Positions 31,438 to 40,278 of a stretch of DNA of 64,000 bases are shown here, piece after piece. Each line of letters starts with the position of its first letter. Position 1 is the stretch's first letter. The position numbers were made by a program, and so were the translations under genes. Where the stretch lies: the NCBI RefSeq assembly GCF_000230715.2, contig NC_019792.1:2728001-2792000 (forward strand), written 5' to 3'. The stretch is from Natronobacterium gregoryi SP2. Lineage in GTDB: Archaea > Halobacteriota > Halobacteria > Halobacteriales > Natrialbaceae. Under the pieces are notes generated by a model that saw nothing but the letters and a program-made list of their open reading frames with translations, was not told where the DNA came from and ran no database searches.

Positions 31438-31708
31438 GTTCTGTGACTGGCTTCGGTTTCGCGTTCCCTCCGTTCTCTGTGGCTCTGTCTGCCAGCAGGA
31501 ATTTCACACCCGCGCCGTAATCTCGTCTGTCCCATATTAGATCCATGATATTTAAACAGGATAAGTACTTTCCTTTATTTATAAGGTAGAAGGTATTACA
31601 TTTGGCCCTCTTTACACCATTTTTGATGGTTATTGCTATCTGTTGCACTCTGTTATGCAAGAGACCAATGACCACAAACGACGACACAGTGGCACGCGTA
31701 AGTCGCGT
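31438..31708. promoter_or_regulatory. AT-rich divergent promoter region
   Basis: The block 31545-31640 is far more AT-rich than its surroundings, with TATTTAAACAG and TTTATTTATAAGG motifs. It probably holds the promoters of both the chemotaxis transducer (minus, giving a leader over 100 nt) and yjbQ (plus). No gene is supported here. Confidence 0.5.
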
Positions 31709-32107
31709 ATGACGTTTCCAGTCGAAACCGATTCGCGACTGACGACCGTCGACGTCACCGACCGCGTCGCCAAGGCCGTTCCAGACGACCTCGAGTCGGG
31801 GACCTGCACCGCGTTCGTCGGTCACACCACGGCCGGCCTCGCCGTCCAGGAGACCGAGCCGCGACTGCGCGAAGACCTCGAGTCGTTTCTCTCGGAACTC
31901 GTCCCCGACGAGGGACACGCCCACGACCAGCTAGACGGCAACGCCGACTCGCATCTGCGTGCGACGCTGCTGGGCCCGGACGTGACGGTTCCCGTCGAGG
32001 ACGGCCGACTCGCGCTCGGGACCTGGCAATCGATCCTGCTCGTCGAGTGTGACGGGCCGCGAACGCGGACCGTGTCGGTGACGGTCGCGGAAGGCATAGA
32101 CCCGTGA
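31709..32107 (+). CDS. YjbQ family protein (UPF0047)
   Basis: Encodes 132 residues, the usual length when started at ATG 31709 (MTFPVETDSRLTTVDVTD). Family motifs present are FVGHTTAGLAVQE, the HDQLDGNADSHLRA block with conserved His, and LGTWQSILLVECDGPR. Some members show thiamine phosphate synthase activity in vitro, but the cellular role is unsettled. ATGs at 31643 and 31655 would only add a Lys/Arg-rich leader. Confidence 0.9.
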   Translation: MTFPVETDSRLTTVDVTDRVAKAVPDDLESGTCTAFVGHTTAGLAVQETEPRLREDLESFLSELVPDEGHAHDQLDGNADSHLRATLLGPDVTVPVEDGRLALGTWQSILLVECDGPRTRTVSVTVAEGIDP

Positions 32108-32110
32108 CGC

Positions 32111-32776
32111 TCAAACCTGGAGCGGCCGATCCGCCGACACGCAGTCGACACCACGATATTCGAGCAGTGTCGCCGTGAGACGGCGCTCGATCGACCAGGC
32201 GTGGACCTCGAGTCCGACCCGCTTCGCGCGTGGGACGAGTCGCGTCGACAGGCACCGCCAGTAGTTCGCGCCGATGACGTCGCAGTCGAGTTCGACGGCC
32301 GTCGTCACCGGCCGCTTCGTGTGGCGACTGACCAGGAGTCCGGTTGGCTGATCGGGATCGAGCTCGCGGATCGCCCGGAGTTCGGACTCGAGAAACGAGG
32401 TCGTCACCACTCGGTTCTCGAGGTCGGCTGCTTCGAGTGCCGCGAGGACGTCCACCGCGATCCCGAGCGTTTTCAACTCGAGGTTGACCTCGGCGGCTCG
32501 TGGCACGGCCTCGAGCAACTCGGGGAGCGTGGGGATTCGTTCGTCCGACTCGAGGACGGTGTAGCGCTCGAGTTCCGCGAGCGTCGTGTCGGCGACATGG
32601 CCGGCCCCGTCGGTGATGCGATCGATCGTCTCGTCGTGGATGACGACGAGTTCGCCGGACCCACAGCGTCGGACATCGAACTCGACGGCGTCCGCACGGT
32701 CCGTGGCCGACCGGATCGCACTGATCGTGTTCTCGGGTGCCGTCGACGCGAACCCGCGATGAGCGATCAGTCGCAT
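32111..32776 (-). CDS. Glycerophosphodiester phosphodiesterase
   Basis: Hydrolyses glycerophosphodiesters to glycerol-3-phosphate (or glycerol-1-phosphate diesters in archaeal lipids) and an alcohol. The 221-residue TIM barrel begins RLIAHRGFASTAPENT. The catalytic His of AHRG and of VVIHDETIDR and the metal-binding ENT/ELKTLG acidic residues are visible. ATG 32776 starts directly at the barrel. Convergent with yjbQ, stops 3 bp apart. Confidence 0.92.
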   Translation of the reverse strand: MRLIAHRGFASTAPENTISAIRSATDRADAVEFDVRRCGSGELVVIHDETIDRITDGAGHVADTTLAELERYTVLESDERIPTLPELLEAVPRAAEVNLELKTLGIAVDVLAALEAADLENRVVTTSFLESELRAIRELDPDQPTGLLVSRHTKRPVTTAVELDCDVIGANYWRCLSTRLVPRAKRVGLEVHAWSIERRLTATLLEYRGVDCVSADRPLQV

Positions 32777-32886
32777 TCGTCTCCAGTACGGCTGTGGTGG
32801 GTTTACGTTACTCGCCGGAACGGTGTTTTCGGTGGTCTGGTCGATGTCGGTACATGGCCTCGAGTTCCCGACAATCGGTCGTTTCA

Positions 32887-32967
32887 TACGGTTTGCTGTC
32901 AGTCAGTTCCGGCGCGACCGCGAGTCCGCCTGCGGTCGCGGCCGGTACATCGGGACAGCAGTCCGTA
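32887..32967 (-). repeat. Family-1 palindromic element, copy C
   Basis: A complete copy in reverse orientation with both termini (TACGGTTTGCTGTCAGTCA on the plus strand; ACAGCAGTCCGTA at the other end). The inner stem GCGACCGC...GCGGTCGC is perfect. It lies between the GDPD gene start and the receiver gene. Confidence 0.85.
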
Positions 32968-33110
32968 TCACTGGGCCGGCTGTCGTTCGACCAGGTCGTT
33001 CCAAATCTTATAGGAAATACTCTTAACCGAGTAGAATACTGAGCCGAGTTCACCGCTTCCATGTCTGTGCGACACCTCCCACACCATCGCCGCACAGTGA
33101 CGATCGATCG

Positions 33111-33557
33111 ATGACGAGTGTCGAGGACTCGTTCGAAATACTGCTCGTCGAGGACGAGACGAGCGACGTGCGACTCGTTCGGGGAGCGTTCGGTGAACTC
33201 TCGGTCGACGTCACGTTGACCGTGATCGGCGACGGTGCCGACGCCGTCGACGTTCTTCGCCACCGGCGCGACACAGACCGCGCGGCCGTTCCCCACCTGG
33301 TTCTTCTCGGTCTCGATCTTCGCCGGATGGACGGATTCGAGTTCCTCGAGACGCTCCGGGCCGACGACGGCCTCGCACGGCTGCCGGTGCTCGTCCTTGC
33401 CGAATCGAGCGCCTGCGACGACGTCCGCGAGAGTTACGACCTCGCGGCCAACGCCTATCTGACCAAACCGACCGACCCCGACGAGTATACCGCGATGGTA
33501 GCGGCGATCGCGGAGTTCTGGTTCGAACAGGCCGTGCTCCCGCGGAGGTCGCCGTAG
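33111..33557 (+). CDS. Receiver-domain protein lacking the phospho-acceptor aspartate
   Basis: A 148-residue single REC domain in the cytoplasm. The acidic pair Glu14-Asp15 (LLVEDE) and Lys119 (LTKP) are kept. However, the strand that should read LLDLxLP reads LVLLGLDLRRMDG, with Gly67 in place of the phosphorylated Asp; Asp69 lies two residues on. Such pseudo-receivers usually act independently of phosphorylation. Start ATG 33111 is preceded by AT-rich TTATAGGAAATACTC near 33007. No kinase gene is adjacent. Confidence 0.85.
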   Translation: MTSVEDSFEILLVEDETSDVRLVRGAFGELSVDVTLTVIGDGADAVDVLRHRRDTDRAAVPHLVLLGLDLRRMDGFEFLETLRADDGLARLPVLVLAESSACDDVRESYDLAANAYLTKPTDPDEYTAMVAAIAEFWFEQAVLPRRSP

Positions 33558-33612
33558 GATTGGGGCCTGCCCATGCCCATGGATTGATGCGTTCGGCCGT
33601 GGTAGTTGGTGT

Positions 33613-34332
33613 ATGACGTCGAGTACCGTCGAGTTCGACTTCGAGGGAACCGTCGCCGTCGTCACGGGTGCAAGCGGTGCGCTGGGAAGCGCAGTCGTCG
33701 ATCGCTTTCGCGACGCGGGTGCAACCGTCTGTGCCGTCGACGTCGTCGCACCGGACGAAGAAGAGAGTCTGCTCGAGCCAGACGATCGAACCGAGTTCTA
33801 CGAGACGGACCTGACCGACGAAGACGATGTCGCAGACCTCGTCGACCGGGTCGTCGACGACCACGGTCGTATCGATCACTTGCTGAACGTTGCCGGAACG
33901 TGGCGCGGCGGCGATCCGATCGGGGAGACCGACATCGCGGAGTTCGAGTTCTTGCTGGACGTCAACCTGAAAACGGCGTTTCTCACGTCGAAACACGCCT
34001 TGCCACAGCTCGAGGAGTCGGAGGGAGCGATCGTCAGCGTCAGTGCTCGTTCCTCGCTCGAGGGTGGTGAGGGTGACGGCCCGTATCGGATCTCGAAGGC
34101 AGGCATCCGGCTGCTGACCGAGACGCTCGCCGAAGAAAACGCGGGAGCCGTCCGGGCCAACTGCGTGATGCCGAGTGTGATCGACACGCCGATGAACCGT
34201 GAAATGATGCCAGACGCGGCTCACGATTCGTGGGTTGAGCCGGCGGAAATCGCGGACGTGATGGTCTTTCTCTGTAGCGACGCCGCGGCAGTGACCAGCG
34301 GTGCAGCAGTTCCAGTCTACGGCGAGGCCTGA
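33613..34332 (+). CDS. SDR-family oxidoreductase
   Basis: Encodes 239 residues of the classical short-chain dehydrogenase fold. The cofactor motif VTGASGALGSAV, the Asp in TDLTDEDDVADL, NVAGTW (NAG motif), catalytic Ser in SVSARSS, and Tyr-Lys in PYRISKAG are all present. An oxidoreductase using NAD(P)H; substrate unknown. A degenerate family-1 repeat begins immediately after its TGA. Confidence 0.9.
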   Translation: MTSSTVEFDFEGTVAVVTGASGALGSAVVDRFRDAGATVCAVDVVAPDEEESLLEPDDRTEFYETDLTDEDDVADLVDRVVDDHGRIDHLLNVAGTWRGGDPIGETDIAEFEFLLDVNLKTAFLTSKHALPQLEESEGAIVSVSARSSLEGGEGDGPYRISKAGIRLLTETLAEENAGAVRANCVMPSVIDTPMNREMMPDAAHDSWVEPAEIADVMVFLCSDAAAVTSGAAVPVYGEA

Positions 34333-34397
34333 TACGGATTTCCCACCACGTTTCTGAGAAGAGCACGGTTGCATCGTCATCGACGGACAGCAGTCCG
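34333..34397 (+). repeat. Family-1 element, diverged copy E
   Basis: TACGGATTTCC at the left and GGACAGCAGTCCG at the right match family-1 ends, but the interior is shorter (about 65 bp) and lacks the GC stem. It abuts the SDR stop codon. Confidence 0.55.
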
Positions 34398-34671
34398 TAC
34401 GAGACGTTCGCCGACGGCCGTCAGTGACCGACTCTGGGCGGACTCGAGTGGCCGCCTTTCACACACCCAGGCGACCGTCCACGAGGTCCCGAGTCTCGAA
34501 AGAGCCTGGAAGCGTCCCCGTGACAACTGCCAGCAACCGCATCGTCGACCCCGAAACGGACCGCCACCACTCGCCACGTGACGTCGATCGACGAACGTGA
34601 CGGATTGTCCACCCAACCGTCCGATGAGACCTGTGCTCTTGCTCGGAGACGTGGACTCGAGACGGCAGGCA
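34398..34671. other. Non-coding spacer
   Basis: With the preceding repeat, 339 bp without a supported gene between the SDR and the convergent YcaO gene. I looked for a short Cys/Ser/Thr-rich precursor peptide for the YcaO enzyme and found none with coding bias. Confidence 0.5.
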
Positions 34672-36429
34672 CTATGGATAGGGATGGAACGGCCGATCGA
34701 GTCGAGGTTCGAACCCAAGCTCTGCGGGTACTGTCCGCGCCCTGTCGCCGAAAGACGGCTCGCCGGTAAACAGCGGCTGTGCGCCGGGGACGACCACGCG
34801 GACCGCCTCGAAGCCCAGTTGCTCGACGTCTCTGGTGGTCAGCCGTACCGCGTACGGCGTCAGTCCAGCGTCGACCGTCCGCTCGACGACCGCCTCGAGG
34901 CGATCAGCTCCCGACGGGACGGAGTCGGGACCGACGCTCTCGGCGGGAACCGTCCGATCCACGGCGACGAACTCCTGGACGGGGCCGGGGAATGCGGCGT
35001 ACTCGTCGATCGCACCCGACGCTTCCGCGGCGTCAGCCGGGCCGAGGTTCCGTAGCTCCATCCAGTTCTGGAGTGCTTCCTCGAGCGCCGAGACCGCGGC
35101 GTCGATGGGGTCGAGTCCGGCCGCGGAGCCAGTCGCGAAGGCGGGCCAGTCGGCTTCGTCTGCCTCGACGGGTGCGTCGTCCAGCTCACGGTGGACGGCG
35201 ACAGCTACGACTGGCACGTCGACATCCTGCGTGACGAGCAGCGGCGTCACCGACAGTCCCTCGCTCGCGGCGCGTTTCTCGAGAGTTTCGAACCGGTCGT
35301 CAGACACGGACAGCCCTAGCGGCTCGAACGTCGAGTACCAGGCGAGCATCGTCGCGTCGCGTTCGATCACCTCGGTCAGCCCCGACAGCAGGGCGTCGAC
35401 CGTCGACGAGCCTAGCCCGAGCCCTGTCGTAATCGCGGGGACGAGACGCGTGTCGGGCTGTGGGAACTGGACCGCCGCAGCCGGCACGTGCACCTCCTCG
35501 CCCGTCTCGAGGTTCTCGCCGGGCACCCACCGACAGTCGTCGGCAGGATCGTACTCGGGAGCGCTCTCGGGTCGTACCATATCCGTCGGCGACAGTGCGT
35601 TCTCGAGGACGGCTTCGCACTCGTGGACGAACTCCGACTCCCGGTAGACCCCCGAACAGTACCGCTCGAGGGCTTCGCCGACGGCTTTCATCAGTGCCTC
35701 GTTCCAGTCGTCGGCGACGCCAGCGGCCTGGCTGGGTGCGCTGGCGTCACTGTATGCGGTCGTGTCCGCGTTCGTCGCGAGATAGTACGGCACCGGGAAC
35801 GACTCTATCTCGCCGATGCTCTCGATCAGGCCGGCCCGCTCGTCGATCGCCACGTCGGCGTGTTCGACCGCACCCTCGAGCGGCACCGCCTCGTCGTCGC
35901 GCTCGAGTCCTCGTTCGCGGTCGCTCTCGTCGCACGCACAGCCCGGGACGGGGAAGAAACGTCGACGTCGATGCGGGAGTTCGACGACCCGCCCGATGAT
36001 CGAGTCGTCGGTCCCCGAGAAGACGCGCACACACTCCCGGCCTGCGATAGCACCGGCAAGTCGTGCAGCGCTTCGATCGGCCTGTGGGTCGTCGACCTGA
36101 CTCTTGGTGTGGGAGGCGACTCGTGCACGGAGACAGTCGAAGCAGCCGGCTCCAGCACCCGGTGCGAATCCCGAGACGGCCGCGTCGACGTCCGAAAGCG
36201 GGTGGCCGCCGACGCCGCCGATTTCGACGGCGATCCACGGGGTCGACCCCGCTCGCGTGGCCTCGTTCGCTCGTTCGAACGTCTCGGCACCGGTAACGTC
36301 GCTGACAACGGCAAACCGGGCGTCAGCGAGTTCGTCCGGCGTTGCCTCCTCGACTGCGACGTCGACGTCACTGAGTGCGGCGACGAGAGCCGACCTGACC
36401 GGATCGTCACCGACGACGTGGACTTGCAT
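34672..36429 (-). CDS. YcaO-domain protein with TOMM-type N-terminal domain
   Basis: YcaO enzymes use ATP to activate peptide backbone amides, forming azolines or thioamides. The 585-residue protein has a ThiF-like/ocin-ThiF N-terminal region with CFDCLRAR (Cys96, Cys99) and CACDE (Cys164, Cys166), a likely zinc site. A YcaO catalytic domain follows from about 200 (EALMKAVGEALERYCSG, GLTEVIERDA, SALEEALQNW). It ends PFHPYP, close to the Pro-rich tail that TOMM cyclodehydratases need. No precursor peptide, dehydrogenase or TfuA gene is nearby, so substrate is unknown. Confidence 0.88.
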   Translation of the reverse strand: MQVHVVGDDPVRSALVAALSDVDVAVEEATPDELADARFAVVSDVTGAETFERANEATRAGSTPWIAVEIGGVGGHPLSDVDAAVSGFAPGAGAGCFDCLRARVASHTKSQVDDPQADRSAARLAGAIAGRECVRVFSGTDDSIIGRVVELPHRRRRFFPVPGCACDESDRERGLERDDEAVPLEGAVEHADVAIDERAGLIESIGEIESFPVPYYLATNADTTAYSDASAPSQAAGVADDWNEALMKAVGEALERYCSGVYRESEFVHECEAVLENALSPTDMVRPESAPEYDPADDCRWVPGENLETGEEVHVPAAAVQFPQPDTRLVPAITTGLGLGSSTVDALLSGLTEVIERDATMLAWYSTFEPLGLSVSDDRFETLEKRAASEGLSVTPLLVTQDVDVPVVAVAVHRELDDAPVEADEADWPAFATGSAAGLDPIDAAVSALEEALQNWMELRNLGPADAAEASGAIDEYAAFPGPVQEFVAVDRTVPAESVGPDSVPSGADRLEAVVERTVDAGLTPYAVRLTTRDVEQLGFEAVRVVVPGAQPLFTGEPSFGDRARTVPAELGFEPRLDRPFHPYP

Positions 36430-36484
36430 ACTCGATCCGTCTCGCGCAGGGGAGAAAAGAGCCGCGCTCGTTCCGGACGACTGA

Positions 36485-36562
36485 TACGGACTGCTGTCCC
36501 GATGTACCGATGCGACCGCGAGCCCTCCTGCGGTCGCGCCAGAATTGACTGACAGTAAGCCG
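36485..36562 (+). repeat. Family-1 palindromic element, copy D
   Basis: Complete 78-bp copy: TACGGACTGCTGTCCC at left, inner stem GCGACCGC...GCGGTCGC perfect, right end TGACAGTAAGCCG. Unlike several other copies it does not abut a stop codon but still follows ACTGA. It lies between two minus-strand genes. Confidence 0.85.
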
Positions 36563-36592
36563 TCTAATTCACCGGCCGGGGTGGATCGGAAA

Positions 36593-36940
36593 CTACGTGT
36601 CGCCCGGTAACGGCCCCACGACGCCGTACCACAGCCGATAGACGATCACGCCGAGAGAATGACCCGCAATCGTACTCCAGGCAGCACGATTCGATTCCGT
36701 CGGACTAACTCCCTCGAGGACGCCCACAAGCGCCGCTGCACCGAGCCACCGCAGCCGACGGTCTGGGCCGAGTAGTTCCCGGTCGGCGACGGCACGCGAG
36801 AGAGACCCCTGGACGAATCCGGCCGCGAACCAGGTACGAGACTGTGCTGTCTCGTCGGATCGAGCGTATCTGACGACCGCCAGAAACGTCGCGACGTTCA
36901 CAACGAGATCGACGATCGCCCCGGTTCTCTGTGAGACCAT
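36593..36940 (-). CDS. Small membrane protein, function unknown
   Basis: Encodes 115 residues with about three hydrophobic helices (VDLVVNVATFLAVV, RWLGAAALVGVLEGV, HSLGVIVYRLWYGVVG). Start MVSQRTGAIVDL at 36940. It is downstream of the SPFH gene by 70 bp on the same strand and may be co-transcribed. No motif is recognised. Confidence 0.65.
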   Translation of the reverse strand: MVSQRTGAIVDLVVNVATFLAVVRYARSDETAQSRTWFAAGFVQGSLSRAVADRELLGPDRRLRWLGAAALVGVLEGVSPTESNRAAWSTIAGHSLGVIVYRLWYGVVGPLPGDT

Positions 36941-37009
36941 ACGATCAGTGCTGGCTTCTCGGCCGTAACTCGTCCGGTGACCGTCAATTCGTGCGAACGA
37001 CTCGAGCGC

Positions 37010-38137
37010 TCAGGAGCCGTCGCCGTCCTGTTGTGTCTCTGGCACGTCGATGACGTCGCCGCCGTCTGTGGGCATATCTTCTCCTTCCTTGATCGCTTCG
37101 GCCTCCTGTTCCATCGCCTCGACGTCCACATCGGTGTCCTCGATTTCGCCGATGATCTCGGCGATGTCGTCGAGTCCGATCAGTTCGCGGGTCTCTTCGT
37201 CGAACTCGAGGCTCTCGAGTTTGCCGTCCTGTTCTTCGACATCGCTGCCCGTGAGGTGTTTGCCGTACCGGCCGACCATCGAGGACAGTTCTTGCGGAAG
37301 GACAAACGTCGTCGACTCGCTCTGGCCGATCTCGGTCAGCGCGTCCATCCCCTTGTCGATGACCGCGCGTTCGCCCATCGACTTGGCCGAGCGAGCGCGC
37401 AGGACCGTCGAAATCGCGTCACCCTGTGCCTCGAGGATCTGGCTCTGTTTCTCACCCTGGGCACGGATGATGTTCGATTGTTTCTGCCCCTCAGCTTTCT
37501 CGATGGCACTGCGGCGTTCACCCTGTGCCTCGAGAATCATCGCACGGCGCTTTCGCTCCGCGGAGGTCTGCTGTTCCATTGCGCCCTTGACGTCCCGCGA
37601 AGGCGTCACTTCGCGGACTTCGACGCTCTCGACGCGGATGCCCCACTCGTCTGTGGGTTCGTCGAGTTCGGTACGGATTCGCTCGTTGATCATCTCCCGA
37701 CGGGAGAGGGTGTCGTCGAGTTCCATGTCGCCGATCACCGCACGCAGGGTGGTCTGGGCGAGGTTCGACACCGCCCGCTGGTAGTCGTCGACCTCGAGGA
37801 ACGCCCGTTTGGCGTTCATTACGCGGATGTAGACGACGGCGTCTGCGGTCACGGGCGAGTTGTCCCGCGTGATCGCCTCCTGGCTCGGCACGTCGATCGT
37901 CTGTGTCCGCATGTCGAACGTATAGACCCGAGAGACGAACGGTGGGATGATGTTCAGCCCTGGCTCGAGCAGTTTGCGGTACTCGCCGAAGACGGTGAGC
38001 GCGCCCCTGTTGTAGGCGTCGACGATCTCGACCATCGAGTAGACGGTCGTGACAACGAGCAAAATGGCTAATCCGCCGACGACCAACAGGGGATCGCCGA
38101 CGTCTACCTGCAGGGGAACGAGTGAGAGGTGTGTCAT
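37010..38137 (-). CDS. SPFH/Band-7 (stomatin-like) membrane protein
   Basis: Encodes 375 residues. One N-terminal TM helix (about 18-36) anchors a band-7 domain (EYRKLLEPGLNIIPPFVSRV, TIDVPSQEAITRDNSPVTADAV). A long Ala/Glu/Arg coiled coil then runs from about 190 to 265, with repeated AEGQKQSNIIRAQGEKQS units, and the tail is acidic. Stomatins scaffold membrane domains and regulate proteases. An NfeD partner, common next to such genes, is not adjacent here. Confidence 0.9.
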   Translation of the reverse strand: MTHLSLVPLQVDVGDPLLVVGGLAILLVVTTVYSMVEIVDAYNRGALTVFGEYRKLLEPGLNIIPPFVSRVYTFDMRTQTIDVPSQEAITRDNSPVTADAVVYIRVMNAKRAFLEVDDYQRAVSNLAQTTLRAVIGDMELDDTLSRREMINERIRTELDEPTDEWGIRVESVEVREVTPSRDVKGAMEQQTSAERKRRAMILEAQGERRSAIEKAEGQKQSNIIRAQGEKQSQILEAQGDAISTVLRARSAKSMGERAVIDKGMDALTEIGQSESTTFVLPQELSSMVGRYGKHLTGSDVEEQDGKLESLEFDEETRELIGLDDIAEIIGEIEDTDVDVEAMEQEAEAIKEGEDMPTDGGDVIDVPETQQDGDGS

Positions 38138-38293
38138 CGTGTATGATACGGTCTCAGAACGAATAACTCTTGGCCGTAACGACGTCGGATCTTGTCGGAA
38201 AACCGAACAGTGAGTTCGATTACCAGACCGTGCCGATAGTAACGACGAGATAGAGCGATCGGCCCAGTTATCGACTGCTCGAGACAGAAACTA

Positions 38294-39106
38294 TCACAGA
38301 AGAGCAAAGAGACGTTCGACGATTGCGACCGCGAGTATACCGATCCCGACCTGTTTGGCGGCTCTGAGACGGAGTTTTCTGACTGTCTTTGCGACGTTTT
38401 CCCCGGCGACGATCGACGGGTCGTCGTCGAGTTGAAACATCGGATCGGACGCGGTCTCGGTCAGGGTCCCTTCGATCGCGATTTCGTCACCCTCCGAGAC
38501 GTAGACGGCCTGATACCGATCGGGTGTTAGCGTCTACCGTCCGATACTGATCGAGACGTCGACGTTGCGTAGCAGTCCGTCCGTACCGAGGAGTCCGATA
38601 CGCTCCAGAAGGTTCGGCACGGGGTCGGGATCACCAAGACGAGCGTCGATCTCCGGATCACCGAGGGAGAGGTTCGACGCGTCGAACGGGTCGACGGTTT
38701 CGTCCTCGTCCGTGGTCAGTTCGTCACCCGGTACGCGTACGTACCGGCCGTCCTGCAGAACGGAAAAGTCACCGGCTGCAAGACCCCCTTCGACGGTTCG
38801 CCATCGAGACGACGTCCGTTTCCCGCCCGTTCGAATTTTCCGCCGAATCCGCCACGGGACGAGCGCAGGTCGTCCGCTGTCGACGACCGCTTCGGACGGT
38901 GGTTCCCGCGGTACTGTCGCCGGATCGGTGACGCTAACTGCCCCACGCACGGTCGTCTTTCCGCCGCTTCCCGGATTCGATTCCGTATTCGAGACGACCG
39001 AGGCGATCCATCGAGACCGTCTATACGACCTGACTGCCCGATAGAACGCGACCAGTGCGAATAGAAGGAGAAAGATCGAGAGTGCGGAGCTACCGGTCAC
39101 CGACAT
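38294..39106 (-). pseudogene. Membrane protein gene (GIDE-like, E3-ligase-like) split by an in-frame TAG
   Basis: One reading frame runs from ATG 39106 to TGA 38294, interrupted only by TAG at 38534-38536. The first 190 residues hold an N-terminal TM (IFLLLFALVAFYRAV) and a soluble beta domain like the haloarchaeal GIDE/E3-ligase-type proteins. The 79 residues after the TAG (TLTPDRYQAVYVSEGDE...) keep haloarchaeal codon bias and end in a second TM (VGIGILAVAIVERLFALL), as expected for the intact family. A recent nonsense mutation, a sequencing error or stop readthrough are possible. Confidence 0.65.
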
Positions 39107-39129
39107 ACACTCGACAACTAGTGGCGGGC

Positions 39130-39205
39130 CAAGCCTGAACTGATGGGTCGAATCTGGCGGTGTGGCTCGATTCGACCCGTCAGTCGACGGTTGGGACGCT
39201 ACTAG
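39130..39205 (+). repeat. Family-2 hairpin repeat, copy 1
   Basis: 76 bp from CAAGCCTGAAC to TACTAG. A 13-bp stem (GATGGGTCGAATC with GATTCGACCCGTC, one G-T pair) closes a 14-nt loop. AGTCGACGGTTGG follows. Flanks are nearly identical to copy 2 at 40332, while the stem differs by compensated pairs. It lies between two minus-strand genes and is not an obvious terminator. Confidence 0.75.
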
Positions 39206-39253
39206 CTGATCAGAAAAGTAGATGCTGGTCTCGACGGATACTGCTGCCGAAAG

Positions 39254-39706
39254 CTACTCCTCGTCTCGCAGTCGCTCGAGAACTTCCTCCGCGTTCTCGA
39301 CTGCCTGCTCTTTTTTCGCGGGGTAGGCTTCGACTTTCCCGCGGAACGTGATTCCCTCGCCGAGCCGGACGTTGCCCTCGAAGGCGGCCTGCTTGTCGAG
39401 ACGCAAGAACAGTTCGGTGTTCTCGGTGACCCGTTCGTCCAGTTCGTCGATCAATCGGTCGAACTCCTCGAGGTCGGCGAGTCTCGAAAGGACGTGCCTG
39501 ACCTCGTCGGCGTTCTCGACGCGGGCCGAGAAGACGAGAATTCGGTCGCCGTAGTGGCCCTCGCTCTCGGTGCGCTCGAGTTCGAACGGCTCGTCGTCTT
39601 CGCTCTCGGGGAGAAAGGTTCGGAGCGCCTCCTCGACGCGTTTCTCGTCCTCGGTGGCGTAACAGAACGTCCGTAAGTCGACGTAGTGAAGCGGTATCTG
39701 TGGCAT
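39254..39706 (-). CDS. Archaeal RNA-binding protein (COG1325-like)
   Basis: Encodes 150 residues resembling the archaeal COG1325 RNA-binding/exosome-associated group. It starts MPQIPLHYVDLRTFCYATED and has a ferredoxin-like fold pattern, with LFLRLDKQAAFEGNVRLG as the best-preserved block. Probably cytoplasmic and possibly tied to the RNA exosome; this is known for the group only by genomic context. A small acidic gene follows 40 bp upstream in the same orientation. Confidence 0.72.
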   Translation of the reverse strand: MPQIPLHYVDLRTFCYATEDEKRVEEALRTFLPESEDDEPFELERTESEGHYGDRILVFSARVENADEVRHVLSRLADLEEFDRLIDELDERVTENTELFLRLDKQAAFEGNVRLGEGITFRGKVEAYPAKKEQAVENAEEVLERLRDEE

Positions 39707-39747
39707 TACAGTAAGCGGTGGCGACTCGAGTACGGGCGTCTGTCCGA

Positions 39748-39948
39748 CTATTCCTCGTCGTCCTCGTCGCCGTCGGCCGCCTCGAGAGCGTCCTCGGGGA
39801 CGCCGGCCTCTTGGCCGTCCTCGAAGCTGACGGTGTAGGTGACGTCGCCGAACATCGATTCCATCGTCTGGGTGATCGTGCCGGTCTCTCCGTCGAACTC
39901 GCTGTGTTCGTCGTGCAGGACGACCTGGTCGTCTTCCTCGAAGCTCAT
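39748..39948 (-). CDS. Small acidic KOW-like protein (66 aa)
   Basis: Starts MSFEEDDQVVLHDEHSEFDG. It contains a short SH3/KOW-like beta stretch (GETGTITQTMESMFGDVTYTV) and ends in an Asp/Glu tail. Likely a compact beta-barrel that binds nucleic acid or protein; this is fold-level inference. Conserved-looking codon use supports a real gene. Confidence 0.7.
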   Translation of the reverse strand: MSFEEDDQVVLHDEHSEFDGETGTITQTMESMFGDVTYTVSFEDGQEAGVPEDALEAADGDEDDEE

Positions 39949-40059
39949 AGTGGTCGTTCCCCGGCAGTCGGTAAAAATGGACTGATTCGCGAATCGGCGA
40001 CCGTGACCGACGCCGTTCCGACGAAACTATTATCAGATTCGACCAGTTAGTTCCGTATC

Positions 40060-40278
40060 ATGTTCACAATTCTGACCCCCCTGTTGACGCTTCTGGGCGC
40101 GTATGCAGTCTACGCCGACGCGGTCGCCCGCGATACCGACAGCCCAATCGGCTGGGCACTCTGTACGGCTGCGGTCGGCTTCCTCCTCGGACCACTGTTC
40201 CTGGGTGGGTTTCTCGTAGTGTATCTCTTCTTGCACGCACTCGAGAGATGGTGGGGAGCCCGGAAAACGGGCGCTTGA
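40060..40278 (+). CDS. Small two-helix membrane protein
   Basis: Encodes 72 residues with two hydrophobic segments (about 3-22 and 30-58) and a basic tail (ERWWGARKTG). The AT-rich ACTATTATCAG (40026-40036) about 27 nt upstream is a plausible TATA region. Function unknown. Confidence 0.7.
   Translation: MFTILTPLLTLLGAYAVYADAVARDTDSPIGWALCTAAVGFLLGPLFLGGFLVVYLFLHALERWWGARKTGA

Noticed and set aside
34398..34671. Precursor peptide for the YcaO enzyme
   Set aside because: No short frame with a leader plus Cys/Ser/Thr-rich core and coding bias was found in the flanking spacers.
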